From NCBI RefSeq assembly GCF_023712105.1, contig NZ_JAMLJI010000004.1:372001-436000 (forward strand): a stretch of DNA of 64,000 nucleotides. The letters run 5' to 3'. Source of the stretch: Larsenimonas suaedae (lineage in GTDB: Bacteria; Pseudomonadota; Gammaproteobacteria; Pseudomonadales; Halomonadaceae). Shown here piece by piece: positions 15,757 to 25,222 of this stretch. A model generated the notes under the pieces. That model was given only the letters and a program-made list of their open reading frames with translations, was not told the DNA's origin and did no database searches. Every line of letters starts with the position of its first letter. Positions within the stretch are counted from its first letter, which is position 1. Both the position numbers and the translations under genes were made by a program.

Positions 15757-16698
15757 ATGCTGAACGCTCGAATCAAACTTCGTCATCTAACGGCCTTTCT
15801 GGACGTCGCGGCCACGCGAAGCCTGGTGCGCTCATCGGCCAATCTGTCGATCAGCCAGCCCGGGCTTTCGAAGACGATTCGTGAGCTTGAGACGCTGCTC
15901 GATGCGGAGCTCTTCGCTCGAAGCCCGAAGGGCATGGCGCTGACCGCTTCGGGGCGTGCGTTTTTACGTTACGCAGGCCCCGCGCTTCAGGGGCTTGAGC
16001 AGGGCATGGCCTCGGTTGCACGCATCAACGAACAGGCGGTGGTGCGCATCGGCGCGCTCTCCTCGGTCGAAGATGGCCTGTTGCCTCGGGTGCTTGCCCG
16101 AACCCATGAGGTGCTGCCGCGGCTTCAGGCGCAGGTGACCACCGGCTCCAGCCGGTATCTGCTGTCAGAACTTCGCCTTGGCAAGCTGGATCTGGTGGTG
16201 GGGCGAATGAGCGAGGCCGGCGCGATCCGCGATCTGCATTTCGAGCATCTGTTTCACGAGCCGTTGGTGCTGGTGGCACGAGACGGTCATCCGCTGGCAG
16301 GTGTGGCCCGTGAGGCGCTGTCGATGGAGGTGCTTGCCCGGTTTGCCTGGGTGGTGCCGCCGCCGGGCACAACGCTTCGCGACCGCATCGAGCAGTTCTG
16401 GGTCGAGGCGGGCGGCTCGCCGTCACGCATTGCGCTGGAAACGTTATCGCTGCCGCTCTCGCGGCGCTACGTCGGCCTCTCCGATGCGCTGTGGGTGGCC
16501 CCGCTCGACGCGATTCGCCATGATTTGGCCGATGCCCACTCGACGCTTCGATTGCTGGTGTCCCTCGAGGCCCGAGGCGGGTCGGTAGGGCTCTGCACCA
16601 ACCCGGCACAGACGCTTGAGCGCGGCGCTGAGCAGCTCTGCGAGCTGTTCCGGCAGGAAGCCGCCGCCCACCCACGCCCTGACCCCCTGCTTCAGTAG
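15757..16698 (+). CDS. pcaQ: LysR-family regulator of pca genes
   Basis: 313 residues with the LysR layout: N-terminal helix-turn-helix (RIKLRHLTAFLDVAATRSLVRSSANLSISQPGLSKTIRELE) and a C-terminal two-lobed effector domain. Sequence and position, directly upstream of pcaHG, match PcaQ, which in rhizobia and Agrobacterium activates pca genes in response to pathway intermediates such as beta-carboxymuconate and gamma-carboxymuconolactone. A PcaQ-like palindrome lies at 16757-16772, ahead of pcaH. It coexists here with PcaR, so two different regulator families probably divide the cluster. Confidence 0.87.
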   Translation: MLNARIKLRHLTAFLDVAATRSLVRSSANLSISQPGLSKTIRELETLLDAELFARSPKGMALTASGRAFLRYAGPALQGLEQGMASVARINEQAVVRIGALSSVEDGLLPRVLARTHEVLPRLQAQVTTGSSRYLLSELRLGKLDLVVGRMSEAGAIRDLHFEHLFHEPLVLVARDGHPLAGVAREALSMEVLARFAWVVPPPGTTLRDRIEQFWVEAGGSPSRIALETLSLPLSRRYVGLSDALWVAPLDAIRHDLADAHSTLRLLVSLEARGGSVGLCTNPAQTLERGAEQLCELFRQEAAAHPRPDPLLQ

Positions 16699-16756
16699 AG
16701 CGGTTATCGTTTCCGCAAACCCCCTTCGACGTTCGGTCAATCGACCTTTGGAGAAT

Positions 16757-16772
16757 ATAGCCCCGGAGTTAT
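16757..16772. promoter_or_regulatory. PcaQ-type binding site upstream of pcaH
   Basis: ATAGCC-CCGG-AGTTAT agrees at 9 of 12 defined positions with the PcaQ motif ATAACC-N4-GGTTAA described in rhizobia. It sits 101 bases before the pcaH start and 59 after the pcaQ stop. Confidence 0.5.
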
Positions 16773-16872
16773 AGGCCCTCCCGATCATTTCAATTGGCAG
16801 GTGGCCCCGCCGCGCCACAATGGAGTGATCAAGGAGCGACTGCTCCGTCGACCGTTGGCTCAGGAGGCTTGC

Positions 16873-17610
16873 ATGACTCGACCCACACCCCCCAGGTACC
16901 TACAGCGCGATCGGCGCTGGCACCCGCCGGCCTATGCGCCGGGGTACAAGACCTCGGTGCCGCGCTCGCCGCGACAGGCCCTGGTCAGCCTTCAAAACCC
17001 GACCGCTACCGAGTTGACCGGCCCCTCATTCGAGCGCATGACGCTTGGCCCGCACGACAACGATCTTTTGATGAACTTTCGACAGGGCACCGAGCATGAC
17101 GGCCTGCCGGTCGGAGAGCGGATCATGGTGTTCGGGCGGGTGCTCGATCAGTTCGGCAAGCCCGTACCCCAGACGCTGGTGGAAATGTGGCAGGCCAATG
17201 CCGGTGGCCGCTACCGCCACAAGAAGGATCAATACCTGGCCCCGCTGGACCCCAACTTCGGTGGCGTCGGCCGCACCATCACCGATGAGCAGGGCTGGTA
17301 TCGGTTTCGAACCGTTCGACCCGGGCCTTATCCCTGGCCGAACGACGTCAACAGCTGGCGCCCGGCCCATATTCACATGTCGGTCATGGGGCCGGCGCTG
17401 TCCTCGCGGTTGATTACCCAGCTCTATTTCGAAGGCGATCCGTTGATTCCGCACTGCCCGATCGTACACACACTCAACGATCCGGATGCGGTGCGCACCC
17501 TGACGGCCAAGCTCGATCTGGCCAGAAGCCGCCCGATGGATGCGCTGGCGTATCGGTTCGATATCGTCACGCGTGGCCAGTTTCAGACCTATTTCGAAAA
17601 TCAGGGGTAA
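16873..17610 (+). CDS. pcaH: Protocatechuate 3,4-dioxygenase beta subunit
   Basis: 245 residues from the ATG at 16873, after a strong AGGAGG; the open frame extends further upstream without family sequence. With PcaG it opens the protocatechuate ring between the hydroxyls (ortho cleavage) using non-haem Fe(III). The four iron ligands of the P. putida enzyme are conserved as Tyr114 (GRYRH), Tyr153 (GPYPW), His166 and His168 (PAHIH). [19 protein letters not shown] is also characteristic. Three bases separate it from pcaG, so the two subunits are made together. Confidence 0.96.
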   Translation: MTRPTPPRYLQRDRRWHPPAYAPGYKTSVPRSPRQALVSLQNPTATELTGPSFERMTLGPHDNDLLMNFRQGTEHDGLPVGERIMVFGRVLDQFGKPVPQTLVEMWQANAGGRYRHKKDQYLAPLDPNFGGVGRTITDEQGWYRFRTVRPGPYPWPNDVNSWRPAHIHMSVMGPALSSRLITQLYFEGDPLIPHCPIVHTLNDPDAVRTLTAKLDLARSRPMDALAYRFDIVTRGQFQTYFENQG

Positions 17611-17613
17611 GCC

Positions 17614-18261
17614 ATGAGCCAATTGATTCCGTTGGACCCGGCCGCGACGCCGGGTGATCTGATCTACCGTGAGTCGCCGTCCCAGACCGCCGGGCCCTAC
17701 GTGCACATCGGTCTTGCCCTCGAGGTGGCGGGTCTTCCCCTGCGTGAGATCGAAATCGGCAATACGATGGCCACCGACCAGGCCAACGGCACGCCGATCG
17801 AGCTGGTCGGCACGGTGTTCGATGGCAACGGCGACATCGTGCGGGATGTGTTCATCGAGGCGTGGCAGGCCGATGCCGACGGGACCTACCAGAGTGCCTG
17901 GCAGCACGACAACGCCTTCAATAGCTTCGGCCGGGCCGCTCCGGATGCGTTTGGCGAAGGCCAGTGGCGGTTTCATACCATCAAGCCCGGGGCCTGCCCG
18001 GACGCCCGTGGGCAGATGATGGCGCCGCACGTCGCCCTTAGTGTTTTTGCCCGGGGCATCAATATCGCGCTTCACACCCGGCTCTATTTCGGCGATGAAA
18101 CGCGCGCCAACGAGAGCTGCCCGGTACTGAACGCGGTCGAATCACCGGCGCGTCGGCGCACCCTGATCGCGACGCCTGAGCCTGGCGACAGCGGGCGCAT
18201 CCGATATCGCTTCGACATCGTGCTTCAGGGAGAGGGCGAGACCGTCTTTTTCGATTTCTAG
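17614..18261 (+). CDS. pcaG: Protocatechuate 3,4-dioxygenase alpha subunit
   Basis: 215 residues, slightly longer than the usual 200. The alpha subunit shares the dioxygenase fold but contributes mainly to the substrate pocket; the iron is bound by PcaH. Typical stretches are SPSQTAGPYVHIGLA near the N terminus, FIEAWQADADGTY, FHTIKPG and APHVALSVFARGINIALHTRLYF. It begins 3 bases after the pcaH stop and is followed after 52 bases by pobA. Confidence 0.95.
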   Translation: MSQLIPLDPAATPGDLIYRESPSQTAGPYVHIGLALEVAGLPLREIEIGNTMATDQANGTPIELVGTVFDGNGDIVRDVFIEAWQADADGTYQSAWQHDNAFNSFGRAAPDAFGEGQWRFHTIKPGACPDARGQMMAPHVALSVFARGINIALHTRLYFGDETRANESCPVLNAVESPARRRTLIATPEPGDSGRIRYRFDIVLQGEGETVFFDF

Positions 18262-18286
18262 TCCGGCCCCTCGCACCACACGTTGA

Positions 18287-19501
<1,215 letters not shown>

Positions 19502-19768
19502 ATACGCTGTCAATAAAAATAATTCACCAAACTGTCCACAAGAGGGCTTGACAGAGATAAAAGTTCGCACAGGTCGGTGGCATTGGGTGATAAAGATGCA
19601 AAAAATCGGTGCTTTACAAAAAAGCGAACGGGAACAGTGCGTTAGAGAACGTTTCTGGCGGGGTATGTCAAGAGGGATTTGTTTTATCGAAGAGGGAATG
19701 TGCTAACGGATTTGTCTTTCGGCCATTATTTCGGATAACTCACAAAGTTATCCACAGCTGCAAACGGC
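19502..19768. other. Non-coding gap after pobA
   Basis: About 265 bases, clearly more AT-rich than the neighbours. The only long open frame (plus strand from 19609) resembles no protein and lacks a ribosome-binding site. It contains an isolated consensus DnaA box TTATCCACA (19748-19756) and the inverted repeat ATAACT-CACAA-AGTTAT just before it. I see no RNA gene. Confidence 0.5.
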
Positions 19769-19769
19769 G

Positions 19770-19802
19770 TCGGCCCGGTGTGAATGAGTCACATCGGGCC
19801 GA
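19770..19802. terminator. Terminator hairpin between convergent pobA and fkpA
   Basis: A 14-bp stem with one G-T pair (TCGGCCCGGTGTGA / TCACATCGGGCCGA) and an ATGAG loop is followed on the plus strand by ACTGTTTT. Strong hairpin with a modest T-run; probably serves pobA and perhaps also fkpA. Confidence 0.7.
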
Positions 19803-19808
19803 ACTGTT

Positions 19809-20528
19809 TTAGCTGTCGCTGCCGGTATTGCCCTGATCGGTCGGATTGACCTTATGCAATTCGACTTTGAAGATCAGCGTCTGATTCGGGCCGATCGCAC
19901 CACCAGTGCCCGCTGTGCCATAGGCGAGGTCTGCCGGCACATAAACCATCCACGTGCCGCCTTCGTGCATCTTCTGAAGCGCTTCCTGCCAGCCCTTGAT
20001 GACCTGCTTGACCTGGAAGCTGACCGGCTCGCCGCGCTTGTAGGAGCTGTCGAAGACGGTGCCGTCGATCAGCGTGCCTTCGTAGTCGACGCTTACCGTA
20101 TCGTTGGGGCCGGGCTGCGGGCCATCGCCTTCCTTGAGCACCTTGTACTGAAGGCCGGAATCCAAGGTCTTCACGCCATCCTTCTTGGCGTTTTCAGCCA
20201 GAAACGACTCGCCGGCTTTCTTGTTGGCCGCCGCTTCCTTCTTGGCCTCGGCCTGCTGCTCGGCGATCTGGGCCTTCTGATAGTCCGTCAGGGTCTTGGT
20301 GATGGCCTCGTCGTCCATCTTCAGATCCTTGTCGGCGTAGACGTCTCGGATGCCCTGGGTCAGTGCATCGATGTCGATCTTGTCCATGTCCTGCTTGAGG
20401 CTTCGAGACAGAGTCACGCCCACGCTGTAGCTGAGCTTGGCCTGGTCATTGTCGAGGGCGGTATCGGCCGCAAATACGGGGGAAGATACCAGGGTGCCGA
20501 GTACAACGGCGCCTACCAGCTTTTTCAT
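19809..20528 (-). CDS. fkpA: Periplasmic FKBP-type peptidyl-prolyl isomerase FkpA-like
   Basis: 239 residues from the ATG at 20528, preceded by CAGGAGACC. A signal peptide (MKKLVGAVVLGTLVSSPVFA) targets the periplasm. Residues about 25-120 form the helical dimerisation/chaperone arm (SYSVGVTLSRSLKQD, then an Ala/Glu/Lys coiled coil), and about 125-230 the FKBP domain (SVDYEGTLIDGTVFDSSYKRGEP, VIKGWQEALQKMHEGG, YGTAGTGGAIGPNQTLIFKVEL). It assists folding of exported proteins. The C-terminal tail is short and polar. Confidence 0.92.
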   Translation of the reverse strand: MKKLVGAVVLGTLVSSPVFAADTALDNDQAKLSYSVGVTLSRSLKQDMDKIDIDALTQGIRDVYADKDLKMDDEAITKTLTDYQKAQIAEQQAEAKKEAAANKKAGESFLAENAKKDGVKTLDSGLQYKVLKEGDGPQPGPNDTVSVDYEGTLIDGTVFDSSYKRGEPVSFQVKQVIKGWQEALQKMHEGGTWMVYVPADLAYGTAGTGGAIGPNQTLIFKVELHKVNPTDQGNTGSDS

Positions 20529-20592
20529 GAGGTCTCCTGCATGCAGTAGTGAATCCGGTGGCTGTGACCGGGATCGTCGATGTTTGACTGTA

Positions 20593-21093
20593 TCAGGGCT
20601 TTCCGGGTTCCGCACGAAGCAAAACCCGGCAGGCCTCGAGCAGCGGCCGGCAGTCCTCCCGGCTCAGGCGGGCGCTCCATCGACTAAGCGTGGTCTCCAG
20701 ATCTTCATCCGGGCGCTTGTCGCGTACGCCTTTTCGGGTCGTTGCCAGCGCCTCGAGTCGAGTCAGCGCCTCGCGCTCGCTGTCGAGCTCCGCCCGCTTG
20801 AGCTCATCCCGGGTTTGCGTGACCCACTCCGAGTGCGCCGCGGGCGATTTCAGGGCGCGGCGGCACTGGCGCAGCGGCAGAGTCACCTCGCGCTGCCAGC
20901 GGCGGACCTCGGCCAGGGCGTGATCGGCGGTGTCATCGAGTGTGAGCCCTCGCGTATCGAGCCAGCACAGCCACAGCAGCTCGCACACATCGAGTGCCAG
21001 TCGATCCTGCAGATCCAGGCACGCAGGCTGGACGCCATCACAGGCGTAAAGACGCAGCGCAAACGGCCACAAGTGCGTAGAATGGTCGGTCAT
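20593..21093 (-). CDS. TIGR02444 family protein
   Basis: 166 residues. The N-terminal part LWPFALRLYACDGVQPACLDLQ...DVCELLWLCWLDTRG matches the TIGR02444 family of small helical proteobacterial proteins with no known function. The C-terminal third is Arg/Glu/Leu-rich and less conserved. It is divergent from yheS (61-bp gap) and lies 64 bases upstream of fkpA on the same strand, so it could be co-transcribed with fkpA. A link to the ribosome-associated ATPase next door is suggested only by position. Confidence 0.8.
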   Translation of the reverse strand: MTDHSTHLWPFALRLYACDGVQPACLDLQDRLALDVCELLWLCWLDTRGLTLDDTADHALAEVRRWQREVTLPLRQCRRALKSPAAHSEWVTQTRDELKRAELDSEREALTRLEALATTRKGVRDKRPDEDLETTLSRWSARLSREDCRPLLEACRVLLRAEPGKP

Positions 21094-21154
21094 TTATCCC
21101 TCGGCGCCGGCGTGTACCGGCCCAGTGAGTTCACGGAAAAACCGCGGAGTTTTC

Positions 21155-23065
21155 ATGATTGCATTTCGCCAGCTCGCGCTGCAACGCGGGGGCACACCGC
21201 TGATCACGCCCTCGGATGTGCGCATCAACGACGGCAATCGGGTCGGCATCGTTGGGCCCAACGGCGCGGGCAAGTCGAGCCTGTTCAAGCTGCTTCTGGG
21301 GGAGCTGACGCCGGATCAGGGCGGCATCGATGTCACCGCGGGCATGCGCATGGCGCACATGGCGCAGGAGCTTGATGCGCTCGATCGGCCGATCGTCGAG
21401 GTGGTCATGGATGGTGACGCCGGCCTTCGCCGGGTGGAGGCGGAACTTGCCGAGGCGCGCGCCGCCGAGAACCATCAGCGTGAGGCGGAGCTTCACGGGC
21501 AGTGGGATACGCTTGATGGCTATACGGCGCGGGCACGCGCCGAGCAGCTTCTGACCGGGCTCGGCTTTCGCTCGGATCAGCTGACCTCACCTCTGAGCGC
21601 GTTCTCGGGCGGCTGGCGCATGCGCGTCAATCTGGCCAAGACCCTGTTCACGCCGTCGGATCTTCTGCTGCTCGATGAGCCGACCAACCACCTGGACCTC
21701 GACGCGCTCCTCTGGCTCGAGCAGTGGCTGATTCGCTACCCCGGTACGCTGCTTCTGATTTCCCACGACCGCGATTTTCTGGACGCGGTGTGCAACCACA
21801 TTCTGCATTTCGACCATGGTGCGCTGGTGCTCTACAAGGGCGGGTTCAGCCAGTTCGAGCGTACGCGGGCAGAAAAGATCGCCCAGCGCGAGGCCGAGCT
21901 TGCCAAGCAGCAGGCGCGCAAGGCCGAAATCGAGGACTTCGTGCGTCGCTTTCGCGCCAAGGCCAGCAAGGCCCGTCAGGCGCAGAGTCGGCTCAAGATG
22001 CTCGAGCGAATGGAAGACATCGCAGCCACCCGGGTCGATTCGCCGTTCCAGTTCGTAATGCCCTGCGCCGACAAGACCTCCCATCCGCTGCTGTCGATCG
22101 ATCACGCCGCGCTCGGCTATCAGACGCCGCTTCTGAGCGGGGTGCGTCTGACCATCGCGCCGGGCCAGCGCATCGGGCTGCTCGGCCCCAATGGTGCGGG
22201 CAAGTCGACGTTGATCAAGTCGATGACCGGCGATCTGCCGTTGCTTGCGGGGGAGCGGGTCGAAGGCGAGCACCTGGCGGTCGGTTATTTCGCCCAGCAT
22301 CAGCTCGAGGCGCTTGATACCAAGGCCAGCGGCTTCATGCACATTCAACGCCGCTCACCGAAGGCCAGCGAGCAGGAGATTCGAAACTTCCTCGGTGGCT
22401 TCGGGTTTCAGGGCGATGCGGTGTTCGAGACCATCGAGCGCTTTTCCGGTGGGGAAAAGGCCCGGCTGGCACTTGCGCTGATCGCGTGGGAAAAGCCGAA
22501 CCTCCTGCTGCTCGATGAGCCGACCAACCACCTGGATCTGGACATGCGCGAGGCGCTGACCGAAGCCCTGATGGCGTTCGAGGGCGCGGTGCTGGTGGTC
22601 TCGCACGATCGACACCTGCTGAACGCGACTGTCGATACGTTCTGGTGCGTGGCCGATGGCCGCGTAAGCGCCTTCGATGGTGATCTCGACGACTATCGCC
22701 AGTGGCTCAAGTCCCGCGAACAGGCCGCAAACGCGCCGGCCGCCTCGGAGGGCGCCAGTGCCACTCAGGACAAGAAAGCGACCCGCAAGGCCGCCGCCGA
22801 GCGCCGTGAACAGATGCGTCCACTCAAAAATCGCCGGGATGCGGCCGAAAAGGCGATGACAAAACATCAGGACGCGCTGACCGAGGTCGAAACCGCGCTG
22901 GGGGATGACACGCTTTATGCCGACACGGCGCGCAAGGACGAGCTGAACACGCTGCTTCGACGTCAGGGTGAACTCAAGCAGCAGCTCGATGATGCCGAAC
23001 AGGCGTGGCTCGAGGCCGAAGAGGCGCTCGAAGCGTTCGAACAGGCGCTCGACAGCGCCCAGTGA
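21155..23065 (+). CDS. yheS: ABC-F family ATPase, YheS type
   Basis: 636 residues from the ATG at 21155 (CGGAG upstream), almost exactly the length of E. coli YheS. ABC-F proteins have two fused ATPase domains, no membrane part, and act on translating ribosomes. Domain 1 carries Walker A GPNGAGKSS and signature SGGWRMR; domain 2 carries GPNGAGKST and SGGEKARLAL. Both have Walker B LLLLDEPTNHLDLD. The Arg/Lys-rich inter-domain linker and a C-terminal charged coiled coil (about 545-636) are present. N-terminal MIAFRQLALQRGG also fits YheS rather than Uup or EttA. Confidence 0.92.
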   Translation: MIAFRQLALQRGGTPLITPSDVRINDGNRVGIVGPNGAGKSSLFKLLLGELTPDQGGIDVTAGMRMAHMAQELDALDRPIVEVVMDGDAGLRRVEAELAEARAAENHQREAELHGQWDTLDGYTARARAEQLLTGLGFRSDQLTSPLSAFSGGWRMRVNLAKTLFTPSDLLLLDEPTNHLDLDALLWLEQWLIRYPGTLLLISHDRDFLDAVCNHILHFDHGALVLYKGGFSQFERTRAEKIAQREAELAKQQARKAEIEDFVRRFRAKASKARQAQSRLKMLERMEDIAATRVDSPFQFVMPCADKTSHPLLSIDHAALGYQTPLLSGVRLTIAPGQRIGLLGPNGAGKSTLIKSMTGDLPLLAGERVEGEHLAVGYFAQHQLEALDTKASGFMHIQRRSPKASEQEIRNFLGGFGFQGDAVFETIERFSGGEKARLALALIAWEKPNLLLLDEPTNHLDLDMREALTEALMAFEGAVLVVSHDRHLLNATVDTFWCVADGRVSAFDGDLDDYRQWLKSREQAANAPAASEGASATQDKKATRKAAAERREQMRPLKNRRDAAEKAMTKHQDALTEVETALGDDTLYADTARKDELNTLLRRQGELKQQLDDAEQAWLEAEEALEAFEQALDSAQ

Positions 23066-23081
23066 TTACGAGGATAGACTC

Positions 23082-23363
23082 ATGAAACGACACTGCCGCA
23101 GTTCCCTTGCCGTCATCGCGCTGGCGGCATTGACGCTTGTCGGCGTCAGCGGCTGCATGGAAAGCCAGCTCAGCATGACCAACTACGATCAGCTCAAGAC
23201 CGGCATGAGCCGAGGCGATGTCGAGGCCGTGCTCGGCAAGGCCAGTGAGTGCAGCGGGGCGGTCGGGGTGGCCAACTGCCGCTGGGGCGATGATCGGCGC
23301 TTCATTCAGGCGCAGTTTGTCGGCGGTCACGCCGTCTCGTATCAGTATCAGGGGCTCGAATAG
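23082..23363 (+). CDS. Small lipoprotein, DUF3862/SmpA-like
   Basis: 93 residues from the ATG at 23082, with AGGAT upstream; the frame is open into yheS but only as a shadow. A lipoprotein signal peptide ends in LVGVSGC, so the mature protein would begin with lipidated Cys. The rest (YDQLKTGMSRGDVEAVLGKASEC...CRWGDD) matches the small beta-rich DUF3862/SmpA-BamE-like fold, in which the GMS-x2-DVEAVLG segment is characteristic. Outer-membrane anchoring is likely; function unknown. It lies 16 bases after yheS. Confidence 0.75.
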   Translation: MKRHCRSSLAVIALAALTLVGVSGCMESQLSMTNYDQLKTGMSRGDVEAVLGKASECSGAVGVANCRWGDDRRFIQAQFVGGHAVSYQYQGLE

Positions 23364-23488
23364 GCAGGGGCCCGGGAGGGGTTTATCTGCCGCGGGCATG
23401 AGTGGCGGTGACGCAAGGCAGTGAAAAGAGGCGGCGACGATAAGTGGCCCTCTTGTCATGGGATCGCTTTTGCCGGTGAGGCTTACCC

Positions 23489-23508
23489 GAGGCGCCGTGA
23501 GGCGCCTC
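23489..23508. terminator. Inverted repeat between convergent genes
   Basis: GAGGCGCC-GTGA-GGCGCCTC is a perfect 8-bp hairpin between the lipoprotein and bdhA stops. It lacks a T-run on either side, so termination would be weak. Confidence 0.4.
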
Positions 23509-23533
23509 ACGCGTTCAAGGCGTCGTGTCCCCT

Positions 23534-24337
23534 TTACTGCATGTACCAGCCGTGGCTGACCATGATCGATTGGCCGGTCAGCGCAGTCGATGGGAAAGTC
23601 ACCAGATACAGCGCGGTTTCGGCCACGTCTTCCACCGTGGTGAAGGTTTGGTCCACGGTCTCTTTCAAAAAGACCTTCTCGACCACTTCCTCCTCGGTCA
23701 TGTTGTGCTCCCGGGCTTGATCCGGAATCTGCTTTTCCACCAGCGGCGTCTTTACATATCCCGGACAGATCACGTTCGAGCGAATGCCGTACTGGGCGCC
23801 TTCCTTGGCCATGGTGCGGCACAGCCCGAGCAGACCGTGCTTGGCGGTCACGTAGGGCGATTTCATGGCCGAGGCCTCGTGCGAGTGGGCCGAACCCATG
23901 TAAATGAGGCAGCCGCCGTCATCCTGTTTCATCATCTGGCGGAATGCGGCGCGGGTGCAGAGGAAACTGCCGTCGAGCTGAATGTCGGTGACCTTTTTCC
24001 AGTTTTCAAACGAAAGCTTGTGGATCGGCTCGACGTGCTGTGAGCCTGCGTTGGCGATCATGACGTCGATCCGCCCGAACGTGGCCACGGTCTCGGCAAA
24101 GGCGCTGTCGACCTGCTCTTCATCGGTCACGTTGGCGGCCACGCCCATGGCGCTGCCGCCCTTGCGCTCGATCTCTTCGGCGACCTGGGTCGCGGCGTCC
24201 TTGTCCATATCCAGAATCACCACCTTGGCGCCCTGTTCGGCAAAGAGCAGCGCGATCTGTTTGCCGATGCCGCTGGCGGCGCCTGTGATCACGGCGACCT
24301 TGCCGTTGAGACGATCCTGCGCGGGATGAGTTGCCAT
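23534..24337 (-). CDS. bdhA: 3-hydroxybutyrate dehydrogenase
   Basis: 267 residues from the ATG at 24337 (GGAGG upstream); the frame continues upstream through a repeat and is not used. A classical short-chain dehydrogenase: NAD-binding GAASGIG, NAG, the catalytic Ser-Tyr-Lys set in GSAHSHEASAMKSPYVTAK, and the terminal SHGWYMQ, typical of 3-hydroxybutyrate dehydrogenases. It oxidises D-3-hydroxybutyrate to acetoacetate with NAD+. It is the last gene of a leftward set after adc and a patatin-like gene, which places it in polyhydroxybutyrate or ketone-body use. Confidence 0.92.
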   Translation of the reverse strand: MATHPAQDRLNGKVAVITGAASGIGKQIALLFAEQGAKVVILDMDKDAATQVAEEIERKGGSAMGVAANVTDEEQVDSAFAETVATFGRIDVMIANAGSQHVEPIHKLSFENWKKVTDIQLDGSFLCTRAAFRQMMKQDDGGCLIYMGSAHSHEASAMKSPYVTAKHGLLGLCRTMAKEGAQYGIRSNVICPGYVKTPLVEKQIPDQAREHNMTEEEVVEKVFLKETVDQTFTTVEDVAETALYLVTFPSTALTGQSIMVSHGWYMQ

Positions 24338-24348
24338 AAACTGCCTCC

Positions 24349-24396
24349 ATTGCATGTGACGTAGATTGCATGTGACGTAGATTGCATGTGACGTAG
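24349..24396. repeat. Three perfect 16-bp tandem repeats between bdhA and adc
   Basis: ATTGCATGTGACGTAG occurs three times without a mismatch (24349-24364, 24365-24380, 24381-24396), ending 12 bases before the bdhA start codon and overlapping its ribosome-binding region on the minus strand. A 16-bp unit is about 1.5 helical turns and not a multiple of 3, so it is not coding. Confidence 0.95.
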
Positions 24397-24443
24397 CGAG
24401 TGAGTGACGCACTGGCCCACAGCGGGCCATCGAGCCCTTCAGT

Positions 24444-25184
24444 CTAGGTTAGATAATCGTGAACTACGCGCCCGAGCGGCAGCGTGAGGTCGGTCAGGAT
24501 GTGCTGGGTACTGACGATGTCCCGCACAGGCAGATCGGCCACGGGCGCGAACACATGCTCAAAGAGCTGGAGCCGGCCGGGCCCCTGCCAGGCGCCCTTG
24601 ACGGCCAGGTTGTCGAGTCCGACCTCGACCAGCTCCGCGATGCGGGGGGAGCCGTCGACGTCCGGGATCAGTTTGTAAAGGAGCGTCGGGGTCTCGAGCA
24701 TGGCCGTGCGAACATGCTCGGAATCGAGTGTCTCGTGTTTGTAGCCCATGGTGGCGTGGGCGATGGGCAAGCCGCTGTAGTGAAGGGTGCCGACCAGTGT
24801 TTCATGGTGCACCTCGAGTCGGGGCTGGCCGAGCTTCTTGGGAAAGCCCCAGAGTTCACGCCCGCCGGCAATCGGGGCGTGATCGTCCAGGTACATGGCC
24901 CGCTGATAGCCATAGGCCTTGTTGTTCAGCGTGCAGGGAATGACCTGGCCGGATTCGACGTACTTACCGAAGCCGGTGGAATCCGGCATGTTGATGAACT
25001 CGAACTTGACCAGTGGCTCATCGAATTCGAGCGGCTCTGGCAGTACGCGCCGGAGCGCTTCCGGGTCGGTTCGATAGACGATGTTCAGGAATTCCCGGTT
25101 CTTGAAGTGGTAGGGGCCGGGCGGGTAGGACGGGCAATCCCAGGGCATGGCATGGCTGTGTGCCGGCAGCGTCGAATGCGTCAT
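24444..25184 (-). CDS. adc: Acetoacetate decarboxylase
   Basis: 246 residues from the ATG at 25184, chosen for GGAG at proper distance; an ATG 30 bases further upstream is possible. It decarboxylates acetoacetate to acetone and CO2 through a Schiff base. The active-site motif [12 protein letters not shown] with paired lysines is present, as are [17 protein letters not shown] and the conserved Arg/Glu framework. It sits between the patatin-like lipase and bdhA, so it could drain acetoacetate formed by BdhA. Some family members are not true decarboxylases, but the Lys-Lys pair supports the activity here. Confidence 0.9.
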   Translation of the reverse strand: MTHSTLPAHSHAMPWDCPSYPPGPYHFKNREFLNIVYRTDPEALRRVLPEPLEFDEPLVKFEFINMPDSTGFGKYVESGQVIPCTLNNKAYGYQRAMYLDDHAPIAGGRELWGFPKKLGQPRLEVHHETLVGTLHYSGLPIAHATMGYKHETLDSEHVRTAMLETPTLLYKLIPDVDGSPRIAELVEVGLDNLAVKGAWQGPGRLQLFEHVFAPVADLPVRDIVSTQHILTDLTLPLGRVVHDYLT

Positions 25185-25222
25185 GAAAGGCTCCGTTGGG
25201 GCGTCAGATTTCATTGAAGACG

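Noticed and set aside
19748-19756. Consensus DnaA box TTATCCACA as sign of an origin
   Set aside because: A single perfect box plus one poor match nearby; no cluster of boxes and no dnaA, dnaN, gidA or replication genes. Chance or a titration site.
19609-19812. 67-residue plus-strand frame between pobA and fkpA
   Set aside because: No ribosome-binding site, no similarity, runs through the terminator hairpin.
24349-24396. CRISPR array
   Set aside because: The 16-bp units are directly adjacent with no spacers, and no cas genes are near.
24459-25217. 252-residue plus-strand frame opposite adc
   Set aside because: adc on the minus strand has intact active-site motifs; the plus frame has none.
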